Source of the DNA: Gemmatimonadaceae bacterium
GTDB lineage: Bacteria; Gemmatimonadota; Gemmatimonadetes; Gemmatimonadales; Gemmatimonadaceae
NCBI GenBank assembly: GCA_036496605.1
Contig: DASXKV010000044.1
Location: 1 to 64,000 of the forward strand
Length of the DNA stretch: 64,000 bases
Direction: 5' to 3'
Part shown: positions 25,717 to 33,227 of the stretch, in pieces
Layout: each line of letters opens with the position of its first letter
Numbering within the stretch: position 1 is the stretch's first letter
Made by a program: the position numbers and the translations under genes
Notes under the pieces: generated by a model
Databases searched by the model: none
What the model was told of the DNA's origin: nothing
The model's input: only the letters and a program-made list of their open reading frames with translations

Positions 25717-28472
25717 CGCTTCTCGTACGCGATGACGCGCTCCGCGCCCGTTCCAGTGTCGCGAGTGCGGAGCTCGCGCCATTGGCAGACGGCTTGTCCG
25801 GGGAGCTCGCGCCCGTCCTCGCGCGAGACCTGTACATCCCTCGCGAGAAGGCGCTGCTCTCACGCGAAGGAGGACGCTGTCCGCGCGATGGTACCACCCT
25901 CGCCTTCGATCCGTTCTCGCCGCATCGTCATCGGTGTCCCCGTTGCGGCGAGATGTACACCGGCGTGCTTCACGATCGGTTCTGGGTTTTCTGGTATCAG
26001 CTCTGGCTCGCCGAGCGTGCCGTGCACGGCGCCGTCCTCGCCAACCTGCGCTGTGAAGAATCAGCTGGTGCGTTCGCCGCGCGTGTCCTCGATCGCTACG
26101 TCGATCAGTATTTGCTCTATCCCAACCGCGACAACGTCCTCGGTCCCACTCGGCCTTTCTTCAGCACGTACCTCGAATCGATTTGGCTGTTGAATCTCTG
26201 CATCGCTACCGACCTTCTCGAGCGGTGGCGTCCAGAGCACGTCTCCCTCGGCGCGCGCGTCCGCGAGCGGATCGTCGAGCCGAGCTCTGCGCTCATCGGC
26301 TCGTACGACGAAGGTGCCTCGAATCGACAAGTATGGAACGATGCCGCGCTCCTCGCGGCGAGTCGGTTGCTCGATCGCTCGGAGCTTGGCGAACGCGCGC
26401 TCTTCGGCCGGAGTGGAATCACCTACCATCTCGCCAATGGGCTGCTTGCCGACGGCACGTGGTACGAAGGGGAGAATTATCACCTCTTTGCACACCGGGG
26501 ACTCTGGTATGGCGTCACGATCGCCGAGACAAACGACGTCGAGCTGCCGGGGGATCTCGTCGGCCGATTTCAAGAGGGCTTTGCGACGCCGTTACTGAGC
26601 GCGCTTCCCGACATGACGCTTCCGTCCAGGCGCGACTCGCAATACGCGATTTCGCTCCGACAACCTCGTTTCGCGGAACTGTGCGAGCTCGGCCTTGCTC
26701 GTGCGGCGGGCGACGGCGACTCGCGGCTGCGCGGCGCGCTCCGCCGGCTGTACATGGATGACGTACCGCGCCGTGAAACGGGTCGCGCGCAGTCGACGGC
26801 TGATGTCGAGCGCAACCTGCCCGGTACCCATCTCACTCGAGCCGATCTCGGTTGGCGTTCACTATTGTTCGCCCGGCCGACGCTGCCACCGCTTGATTCG
26901 TCTTCGTTAGGCAGCGTCCTCCTCGACGCACAGGGCCTGGCGGTCTTTCGACGTGCGAACGAGCGCGCGTACGTGGCGCTCGACTTCGGTGCATCGGGAG
27001 GAGGGCACGGACATCCCGATCGCCTCAACATGCTTCTGTCTGACGGGCCAACGCGATGGCTCGACGACATGGGGACGGGCTCGTACGTCGACCCGTCCCT
27101 GCATTGGTACCGCAGCACCCTCGCGCACAACGCGCCGCTATTCAACGGCTACCAGCAGCAACGTGTGGACGGCGAGCTCCTCGCGTTCGAAGAACAAGGC
27201 GATGCCGGCTGGGTCTGTGCGCGCGCGATCGACTTGTTCCCCGGCGTCGTGGCGATGCGCACGTTGATCGTGGCAGAGCACTACGTTCTCGACGAGTTGG
27301 CGTGGGAAGGTGACAAGCGCGGGGTGATGGATCTCCCGATTCATATCGATGCCGCGGCGGTCGCGATTCGTCGCTCCGCGCTCAACCCGCTTGCACGACT
27401 CTACGAGAATGTCGCGCAACTCGACGATACCCTCGGCGCTCTTGGCGAACAGCGCGGACGCGCGCTCGCTGCCCACACCACCATACGGATCACTGCTCGC
27501 GACGGCTTGCGCCGTCTCGAGGGATTTCTGATGGCGTCACGCCCCTCGATTCTGTACCGCGCCACGGCGCCTGGACCGCCAGGCAAGGGACGGACACCGT
27601 TTCTTCTGATTCGTATCCCGACCATCGGCGAGACCGCTTGGGTGCGTACGGTGTGGAGCTGGTCCGACGCCGTCGAGACGATTCGGCTCGACCCTCGCGG
27701 CGCATTTACGACAGTCGAGCTTCGCGACGGCTCGCACGACCGCTTAAGCCACACGATGGCGGGTTATCGCATCGATCGAATCGCCGAAGGTGCCACTCGC
27801 ACCATTCAACTCGGCGGCCTCGCCAAGGCGGAGCCGGTCAATGGGCAGAGTGAATCCCATTCTGCGCCGCCGATTCTCGCCGAGCTAACTCTTGGGCAAC
27901 CGATGGTGTTCGACCTCGCCGGTGACGACTACCGCCGATCGGAAGAAAGCTGGGACGAATCGGGCCGTCCGAGAGCGCAGGTCCGTCTCGTGTGTGAGCC
28001 TAACGAGTTGATGCTCGACGTTGCCGTGTACAAGACTGGAGAGCTGACCTTCGTTCCTGAGAATGCCGTCAATCCGTACGACAATGAACACCCCGACATC
28101 AACGGCGATGGCATGCAGCTGTATCTAGTAGACCAACGTGGCGCCGGCGGATGGATGTTCGTTCCCGAGCTCGACGCCGCGAAGAAGGGAAGGGTACGCG
28201 CACGAGTTATCGACGGGTCGGATTTACCACGGGTGCAGGCGAGCTGGCATCCCATCGAAGGCGGGTACGCGATTAGCATCCGGTTGCCCTTCCAGTCGGC
28301 GCAGAACCCGCTCTCGGAGATCGCAGTCGGCCTCGTCGTAAACGAGAAACCCGCTGGACGTGAGCGACGCCGCGGCCAGCTGGTCCTCGGCGGCGCGCGT
28401 GGCGAGTTTGTCTACCTCCGCGGTGACCGCGAGGAACACGATCGTCTTCCGCGTTTCCGAATCGTGAAATGA
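25713..28472 (+). CDS. Heparinase II/III family protein with C-terminal CBM9-like domain
   Basis: 919 aa from the ATG at 25713, whose ATGA overlaps the binding-protein stop. A short segment (about 52-80) has CPRDG and CPRCGEMYTG, a partly degenerate zinc-ribbon-like motif with three cysteines and HRH. An alpha-helical toroid region follows, including WYEGENYHLFAHRGLWYG. The heparinase II/III beta domain contains ASGGGHGHPDRLNMLL (catalytic-type His near 432) and SYVDPSLHWYRSTLAHN. The last 190 residues, with NPYDNEHPDINGDGMQLYLVD, look like a CBM9/DOMON carbohydrate-binding fold. No signal peptide, so imported uronic-acid-containing oligosaccharides are a likely substrate. Specificity is not readable. 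Confidence 0.85.
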   Translation: MTLLVRDDALRARSSVASAELAPLADGLSGELAPVLARDLYIPREKALLSREGGRCPRDGTTLAFDPFSPHRHRCPRCGEMYTGVLHDRFWVFWYQLWLAERAVHGAVLANLRCEESAGAFAARVLDRYVDQYLLYPNRDNVLGPTRPFFSTYLESIWLLNLCIATDLLERWRPEHVSLGARVRERIVEPSSALIGSYDEGASNRQVWNDAALLAASRLLDRSELGERALFGRSGITYHLANGLLADGTWYEGENYHLFAHRGLWYGVTIAETNDVELPGDLVGRFQEGFATPLLSALPDMTLPSRRDSQYAISLRQPRFAELCELGLARAAGDGDSRLRGALRRLYMDDVPRRETGRAQSTADVERNLPGTHLTRADLGWRSLLFARPTLPPLDSSSLGSVLLDAQGLAVFRRANERAYVALDFGASGGGHGHPDRLNMLLSDGPTRWLDDMGTGSYVDPSLHWYRSTLAHNAPLFNGYQQQRVDGELLAFEEQGDAGWVCARAIDLFPGVVAMRTLIVAEHYVLDELAWEGDKRGVMDLPIHIDAAAVAIRRSALNPLARLYENVAQLDDTLGALGEQRGRALAAHTTIRITARDGLRRLEGFLMASRPSILYRATAPGPPGKGRTPFLLIRIPTIGETAWVRTVWSWSDAVETIRLDPRGAFTTVELRDGSHDRLSHTMAGYRIDRIAEGATRTIQLGGLAKAEPVNGQSESHSAPPILAELTLGQPMVFDLAGDDYRRSEESWDESGRPRAQVRLVCEPNELMLDVAVYKTGELTFVPENAVNPYDNEHPDINGDGMQLYLVDQRGAGGWMFVPELDAAKKGRVRARVIDGSDLPRVQASWHPIEGGYAISIRLPFQSAQNPLSEIAVGLVVNEKPAGRERRRGQLVLGGARGEFVYLRGDREEHDRLPRFRIVK

Positions 28473-28529
28473 GAAATCTTTAACAAATTCCAGCCCCTCG
28501 TCCTTAGTCCCTTAGCCCTCTCGCCTGTC

Positions 28530-29267
28530 GTGCTTCTCGACGCCGTGGTCGTCGTTCTCTACGAGCCACAAAATCCGATCAACATCGCCGCCACCATTCG
28601 CGCGATGAAGAACATGGGCGTCTCCCGGCTCCGGCTCGTCCGGCCCGTGGAGTACGATCCGTATCGACTCGAAGGCATCGCCCACGCCACAAACGATCTC
28701 ATCGAACGCATCGAGCGCTTCGATTCATTCGACGAAGCGGTCGCCGATTGTGTGCGCATCGTGGGCTTCACGGCGCGGCGACGCTCCGCGAAATGGCGTT
28801 TCATCGATCCGCGCGCGTCCGCCGAGGAGCTGCTCGAATCCGCCGCTGAGGGACCGGTGGCGATGGTCTTTGGTCGTGAGGATAGCGGACTCCCGAACGA
28901 CATTCTCGATCGCATGCACGCGGCGGTGGTCATACCAACCACAGAGCATGCTTCGTTGAATTTGGCGCAAGCGGCGCTCCTCGGTCTCTACGAATTGCAT
29001 CTCGCCGCCGGGGACGCCACGCGCTGGATTGCTCCGGCGAAGAAGCTCGCGCCGCCGCCGACCGCCGAACAGTTCGAGCGCGCCTATGCTGACATCGAGC
29101 GCGGCCTCGCCGCAATCGAATTCTTCAAAACGCGCAACGTCGAGCTGATTATGCGTTCGGTGCGTTCGTTGTTGTATCGCGCCAAGCCGGATGCCCGCGA
29201 GCTTTCGCTCGTGCGCGCGATGAGCATCGAGATCGTGCGCTTTCTCGAGCGCACGGGCCGGACTTGA
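28530..29267 (+). CDS. TrmH/TrmJ-family RNA 2'-O-methyltransferase
   Basis: 245 aa, GTG start at 28530. The SPOUT (knotted) methyltransferase signatures are present: [33 protein letters not shown] at the N-terminus, [15 protein letters not shown] in the middle, and [24 protein letters not shown] at the knot. The group and length resemble TrmJ, which 2'-O-methylates residue 32 of tRNA, but rRNA targets cannot be excluded. It uses S-adenosylmethionine. It is followed 31 bp later by the aminotransferase gene; whether they share a promoter is unclear. Confidence 0.88.
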   Translation: MLLDAVVVVLYEPQNPINIAATIRAMKNMGVSRLRLVRPVEYDPYRLEGIAHATNDLIERIERFDSFDEAVADCVRIVGFTARRRSAKWRFIDPRASAEELLESAAEGPVAMVFGREDSGLPNDILDRMHAAVVIPTTEHASLNLAQAALLGLYELHLAAGDATRWIAPAKKLAPPPTAEQFERAYADIERGLAAIEFFKTRNVELIMRSVRSLLYRAKPDARELSLVRAMSIEIVRFLERTGRT

Positions 29268-29298
29268 CTCCGCACTCGGTCGCGGCCTTTTTCCGCTC

Positions 29299-30669
29299 AT
29301 GCCATTCCGTCGCTTCTTTGATCGCAGCCAGAAGCGTGAGTCACCTGTCGCCGACGAGACGTCCGTCGAAGAGACTGAGATCTCCGACGAGGACAGCGAG
29401 CCCGTGAACGAAGAAGCGGAGTTCGACGAGAGCGGGGAAGAAGTCGAAGGCGAACCCGAGGGCGCGAGCGACATCAATTGGCTGGAGCGCGCCGTTGCGG
29501 TGCTGCCCACCGGCGCATCCACTGGCAGTAAACGGCTCGAGGCGCTTTACGGCGACGCGTCCGCTGTCGGTCCAACGCACTACGTCCACGCAAGCGGCTG
29601 TCGACTCGTCGATTCATCGGGACAGACGTACATCGATTGCACGATGGCGCTCGGCGCCGTCGCACTCGGCTACGCCGACATGCGCGTTCAGGAAGCGGCG
29701 ATGATGGCTGTTGGCACCGGCAACGTTGCCGGACTGTCCAGCATTCGAGAAGTGGAGATCGCCGAACGCCTGCAGGCGATAATTCCCTGTGCCGAGATGG
29801 TGCAGTTTCTCAAGAGTGGCGCGGAAGGTGTGTCGGCGGCTATTCGCATTGCTCGTACGTACACGGGCCGTGACGTCGTTGTCGGTAGCGGCTACTTCGG
29901 TTGGCACGACTGGTCGAGTGACGCTGCTGGTGTGCCGGCGGCGGTACGCGAGCAGTTTCGCTCGGTACCATTCGACGACATCGCTGCGCTCGAGCGCGCG
30001 GCGCGCGACGCCGGCACTCGGCTCGCCGCCATCGTCATCGAGCCCGTCATCGAGCGCCTGCCTTCGGACGCCTGGATCGCCGCCGCGCGCGAGCTCAGCA
30101 AGTCGTTAGGCGCGGTGCTCGTCTTCGATGAGATGAAGACTGGTTTTCGTCTTCGAACAGGCGGGTATCAGGCTCTGTCGGGAGTCACGCCAGATCTCGC
30201 CGTCTTCGGGAAGGCGCTCGCGAACGGATTTCCACTCGCGGCGGTCGTCGGTCATCGCGATGTCATGGAGGCGGCACGCCGCACCTGGATCTCTTCGACG
30301 CTTGCTGGCGAGAGCGTCGCGCTTGCCGCGGCCGGCGCCGTGCTCGACTGGCATGAGGGTGTCGAGGTGTGCGAGACGCTTGCGTCAACCGGTCATGCGA
30401 TGCGCGAGGCCGTGAGCGCTGCCGTCATCGCCTCGGGGATTGCCGGCGTTTCGGTCGAGGGGCTCGATCCGATGTGGTTGCTGCATTTCGCGGATCGGCA
30501 CCGTGAGACGAGGTTTCTCGAGATCGCTGCCACTCATGGCGTTCTCTTCAAGCGCGGTGCGTACAATTTTGCCGCCATGGCGCACGACGAGGAGACGATT
30601 ACAGAAATCGAATCGGCGGCGAGCGCCGCGTTCGTCGAATTGCTCGAAGAAGAGCAGGGCGAGGCGTGA
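29299..30669 (+). CDS. Class III aminotransferase, glutamate-1-semialdehyde mutase-like
   Basis: 456 aa. Residues 60-456 are a PLP-dependent class III fold: ALGAVALGYAD substrate loop, KSGAEGVSAAIRIARTYTGRD, VLVFDEMKTGFRL with Asp at about 277, and the PLP lysine at about 305 in FGKALANGFPLAAVVG. The first 55 residues are strongly acidic (many Glu and Asp), unusual for the family and probably disordered. True GSAM makes 5-aminolevulinate. Lack of heme-synthesis neighbours and the context suggest a different substrate. The TGA stop overlaps the GTG start of an amidohydrolase, and a second amidohydrolase-like gene is coupled after that. Confidence 0.88.
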   Translation: MPFRRFFDRSQKRESPVADETSVEETEISDEDSEPVNEEAEFDESGEEVEGEPEGASDINWLERAVAVLPTGASTGSKRLEALYGDASAVGPTHYVHASGCRLVDSSGQTYIDCTMALGAVALGYADMRVQEAAMMAVGTGNVAGLSSIREVEIAERLQAIIPCAEMVQFLKSGAEGVSAAIRIARTYTGRDVVVGSGYFGWHDWSSDAAGVPAAVREQFRSVPFDDIAALERAARDAGTRLAAIVIEPVIERLPSDAWIAAARELSKSLGAVLVFDEMKTGFRLRTGGYQALSGVTPDLAVFGKALANGFPLAAVVGHRDVMEAARRTWISSTLAGESVALAAAGAVLDWHEGVEVCETLASTGHAMREAVSAAVIASGIAGVSVEGLDPMWLLHFADRHRETRFLEIAATHGVLFKRGAYNFAAMAHDEETITEIESAASAAFVELLEEEQGEA

Positions 30670-31547
30670 GCGCTCCGTTGGCGGGCACGGCGCCGCTCAT
30701 CGATGCACACGCGCACTTCTATCACGCTGGAGCTGGTCGCAGCGATTGGTCCGACGTCAACGCCGCGCGCCTTCGCGCGGGTGACCGCATCGGAATTACC
30801 TATCACGTTGCGTCGGTGCTCGGCAGCTACGGCTTTTCGTCGCCGACCTATTTTCCTTCGCCGGCGGATGTGAGCGTCGGCAACGACGTCATGCTCGAGA
30901 TTGCGTCTCGTGAGGCGAATCGCGTGCGAATGTACGTCACCGTCAATCCGAACGACACGGATCACGCCGTACGCGAGATCGAGCGTTGCGTCGCGCGTGG
31001 CGCAATCGGCATCAAGCTGCTCGCGAGTCGTCGCGCCGACGACCCCTTGCTCGATCCCATCGCCGAGATTGCCGCTGAGCGCGGCTTGCCCGTGTTGCAT
31101 CACATCTGGCAGCATCGCCGGCGCGAGTGGCCGTCGCAGGAGATCTCCGACGGTGCCGACCTCGCGCGCCTCGCGCTGCGGCACCCGCGCGCCAATTTTA
31201 TCCTCGCGCACATCGGTGGCGGCGGCGACTACGCGCACACATTTCCGGCAATCGTCGAAGTGCCTAACGTCTTTCCCGATCTGTCGGGGAGCGGCGTCGA
31301 CCGCGGGATGCTCGATGATGCCCTGACCGTGCTCGGCGCATCGCGGCTCTTGTGGGGATGCGACCTAACGATGGAGACCGGACTCGCGAAGCTGCGCGCC
31401 CTCGAAGCCATCGGCCTCGGCGACGACGCGCTCGCCGACATTCGGTGGCGGAACGCAGTACGCCTCTTTCCCAGGGGCTCATTTCCACGCGCTGAAACCG
31501 CCATGCCATCGCGCAACGCGCAACGCTCGACACTCAGCGCGAGATGA
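30666..31547 (+). CDS. Amidohydrolase-related protein with intact metal site
   Basis: 293 aa, GTG start in a GTGA overlap with the aminotransferase. It belongs to the amidohydrolase-2 group of TIM-barrel hydrolases or decarboxylases. Metal ligands are all visible: IDAHAHFYH near the N-terminus, VLHHIWQH in the middle, FILAHIGGGG, and the aspartate in LLWGCDLTMETG. It probably hydrolyses or decarboxylates a small organic acid or lactone. The stop overlaps the next gene (ATGA), which encodes a shorter relative lacking these ligands. The two proteins may form a heteromer. Confidence 0.85.
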   Translation: MSAPLAGTAPLIDAHAHFYHAGAGRSDWSDVNAARLRAGDRIGITYHVASVLGSYGFSSPTYFPSPADVSVGNDVMLEIASREANRVRMYVTVNPNDTDHAVREIERCVARGAIGIKLLASRRADDPLLDPIAEIAAERGLPVLHHIWQHRRREWPSQEISDGADLARLALRHPRANFILAHIGGGGDYAHTFPAIVEVPNVFPDLSGSGVDRGMLDDALTVLGASRLLWGCDLTMETGLAKLRALEAIGLGDDALADIRWRNAVRLFPRGSFPRAETAMPSRNAQRSTLSAR

Positions 31548-32302
31548 TCGACGTCAACACGTTCGTCGGCAGCTATCCGTTTCGCCACCTCCCACACCCT
31601 GATCCGGCAGCGCTCCTTCGCGTGGTCGAGCGCGAGAAGATCGAGGCGGCGTGGGTCGGCCATCTTCCGTCGGCGTTCTACCGCGATCCCACGCCGGGAA
31701 ATCGCGAGCTGCTTTCGCTCCTTGCGCCCAACAAGCGCGTACTGCAACCCGTGCCGACGGTGCGTCCGGATTGGCCGCGATGGGAGAACGAGCTGCGCAT
31801 TGCGCACGATGCTGGCGCACCCGCAGTGCGCGCGTATCCGCCGCAGTGGGGACTCGGACCGAACGATGCCTCGATGCGCGAGCTTGCAATCGCGACGGGT
31901 GAGCTCGGCATGTCGCTGGTACTCACGGTTCGCTTCGAAGATCTCCGTCAGCGCAACGCTCTCGACGTCGCCGGGGATCTCAGCGCCGCGGCGATACGTG
32001 CGCTCGCACGCGCGGGCGAACGCGTACGACTCGTGATCACGGCGGCGGGACGCGACATGATTGAGGAAGTGCATTGGGGCCTCACGCCGCACGAGCAGGA
32101 GCGCGTGCTGTGGGACATCTCGTGGATCTGGGGCCCGCCCGAGGATCAACTGGCGAAGCTGTTCCGTTCTGTTGGCTCACGCCGCTTTGTCTTCGGCACG
32201 CAGTGGCCGCTTCGCCTCGTGCAGAATCCGCGCGCGAATCTCGATCTGTTGCCCGACGATGTACGTGACATGCAGCTCGGACGCGTCGAGCGCGGAGCCT
32301 GA
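31544..32302 (+). CDS. Amidohydrolase-fold protein lacking metal ligands
   Basis: 252 aa, ATG overlapping the previous stop. Alignable by eye with amidohydrolase-2 proteins: MIDVNTFVGSYPFRHLP replaces IDxHxHxG, APAVRAYPPQWGL follows the usual V.GVK..P pattern, LVLTVRFED sits where a histidine strand is expected, and FGTQWPL replaces the GTDWP metal aspartate motif. The HxH pair and the terminal Asp are thus lost, so catalysis of the normal type is unlikely. It may be a regulatory or structural partner of the intact enzyme encoded immediately upstream. Confidence 0.75.
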   Translation: MIDVNTFVGSYPFRHLPHPDPAALLRVVEREKIEAAWVGHLPSAFYRDPTPGNRELLSLLAPNKRVLQPVPTVRPDWPRWENELRIAHDAGAPAVRAYPPQWGLGPNDASMRELAIATGELGMSLVLTVRFEDLRQRNALDVAGDLSAAAIRALARAGERVRLVITAAGRDMIEEVHWGLTPHEQERVLWDISWIWGPPEDQLAKLFRSVGSRRFVFGTQWPLRLVQNPRANLDLLPDDVRDMQLGRVERGA

Positions 32303-32411
32303 GCGTGGACCGCAACCGATTCCCATTCGCTCTGTGCGTCACGTGCTGCGCTCCACGCACGACACTTGCGCACGCATCCGTGCCCGTTCAGATTTCCCGG
32401 CCAGTCAAGCC

Positions 32412-32429
32412 TTGTGAATTTGTTCACAA
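32412..32429. promoter_or_regulatory. CRP/FNR-type operator upstream of act operon
   Basis: TTGTGAA-TTTG-TTCACAA is a perfect inverted repeat; it contains TGTGA-N6-TCACA (32413-32428), the consensus spacing for CRP/FNR-superfamily regulators. It lies 46 bp before the actA start. A TTAGACA...TAGATAC stretch between it and actA could hold the promoter, but spacing is not ideal. Control of the respiratory operon by a global regulator of this family is inferred. Confidence 0.6.
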
Positions 32430-32474
32430 ATTACGACCGCTGGCTTTAGACAACTTGCTAGATACTCCATCGCG

Positions 32475-33227
32475 ATGACGAAGCGAAGGAAGTGGACCGC
32501 GATTCCCGGGCTCATCGCCCTCGCCACCGCTGCAGTTGTTCTCTCCGCGTACAGCGGTGCCTCTTCATCGCAAGGCAGTCAGCCGCAACAGCCGATCAAC
32601 TTCCCGCACACCGTGCACGTGCAGAAGCTCGGCATGAATTGCCTCTACTGCCACTACACGGCGAACAAATCTCCTGATCCCGGACTGCCCGCCGTCAGCA
32701 CGTGCATGGGCTGTCACCTGATCATCGGCGCGCAGCGACCCGCGATCGCCGGCGTTCACCCGGCGTACAAGAGCACCGAGATCGAGAAGCTCGTGAACTA
32801 CTACAAGGGTGGTGCAGGCGTACCGATCCCGTGGAAGCGCATCCACAAGGTGCCCGAGTACGTGCACTTCCCGCACATGCGTCACGTCAACGCCGGCGTC
32901 ACCTGCCAGACCTGTCATGGCCAGATCCAGGGCATGACGCGAGTCTTTCAGTACTCCTCCCTCAACATGGGATGGTGCGTGAGCTGTCACGTGAACGGCT
33001 ACTCGCCAGAGGAAGGCCGCGTTGCGGCCGGGTACGCGCCGGCCGACAGTAACGTCGTGACGCCTGCCGGTGCGCCGCAGCAGCCCGCAACAGCGACGAC
33101 TGCGCCATCAGCAAATGCTCAACAACCGGCGTCCCCGTTCCAAGCCGTCGGTGTGGGACGCCAACCGGCGACGAACGCCGCCGGCCGCAAGATCGCCCGA
33201 TACGATTGCGCGAACTGCCACTACTGA
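32475..33227 (+). CDS. actA: Alternative Complex III pentaheme cytochrome c subunit ActA
   Basis: 250 aa. An N-terminal hydrophobic segment (residues 8-28) anchors or exports it to the periplasmic side. Five CxxCH heme motifs are present: CLYCH (56-60), CMGCH (77-81), CQTCH (144-148), CVSCH (168-172) and CANCH (245-249), the last one residue before the C-terminus after an Ala/Pro/Thr-rich linker. ActA carries electrons from the quinol-oxidising complex. Its TGA overlaps the actB ATG (TGATG). It is the first gene of a complete actABCDEF operon. Confidence 0.95.
   Translation: MTKRRKWTAIPGLIALATAAVVLSAYSGASSSQGSQPQQPINFPHTVHVQKLGMNCLYCHYTANKSPDPGLPAVSTCMGCHLIIGAQRPAIAGVHPAYKSTEIEKLVNYYKGGAGVPIPWKRIHKVPEYVHFPHMRHVNAGVTCQTCHGQIQGMTRVFQYSSLNMGWCVSCHVNGYSPEEGRVAAGYAPADSNVVTPAGAPQQPATATTAPSANAQQPASPFQAVGVGRQPATNAAGRKIARYDCANCHY

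Noticed and set aside
32475-33227. Hexaheme rather than pentaheme ActA
   Set aside because: Only five CxxCH motifs can be found.
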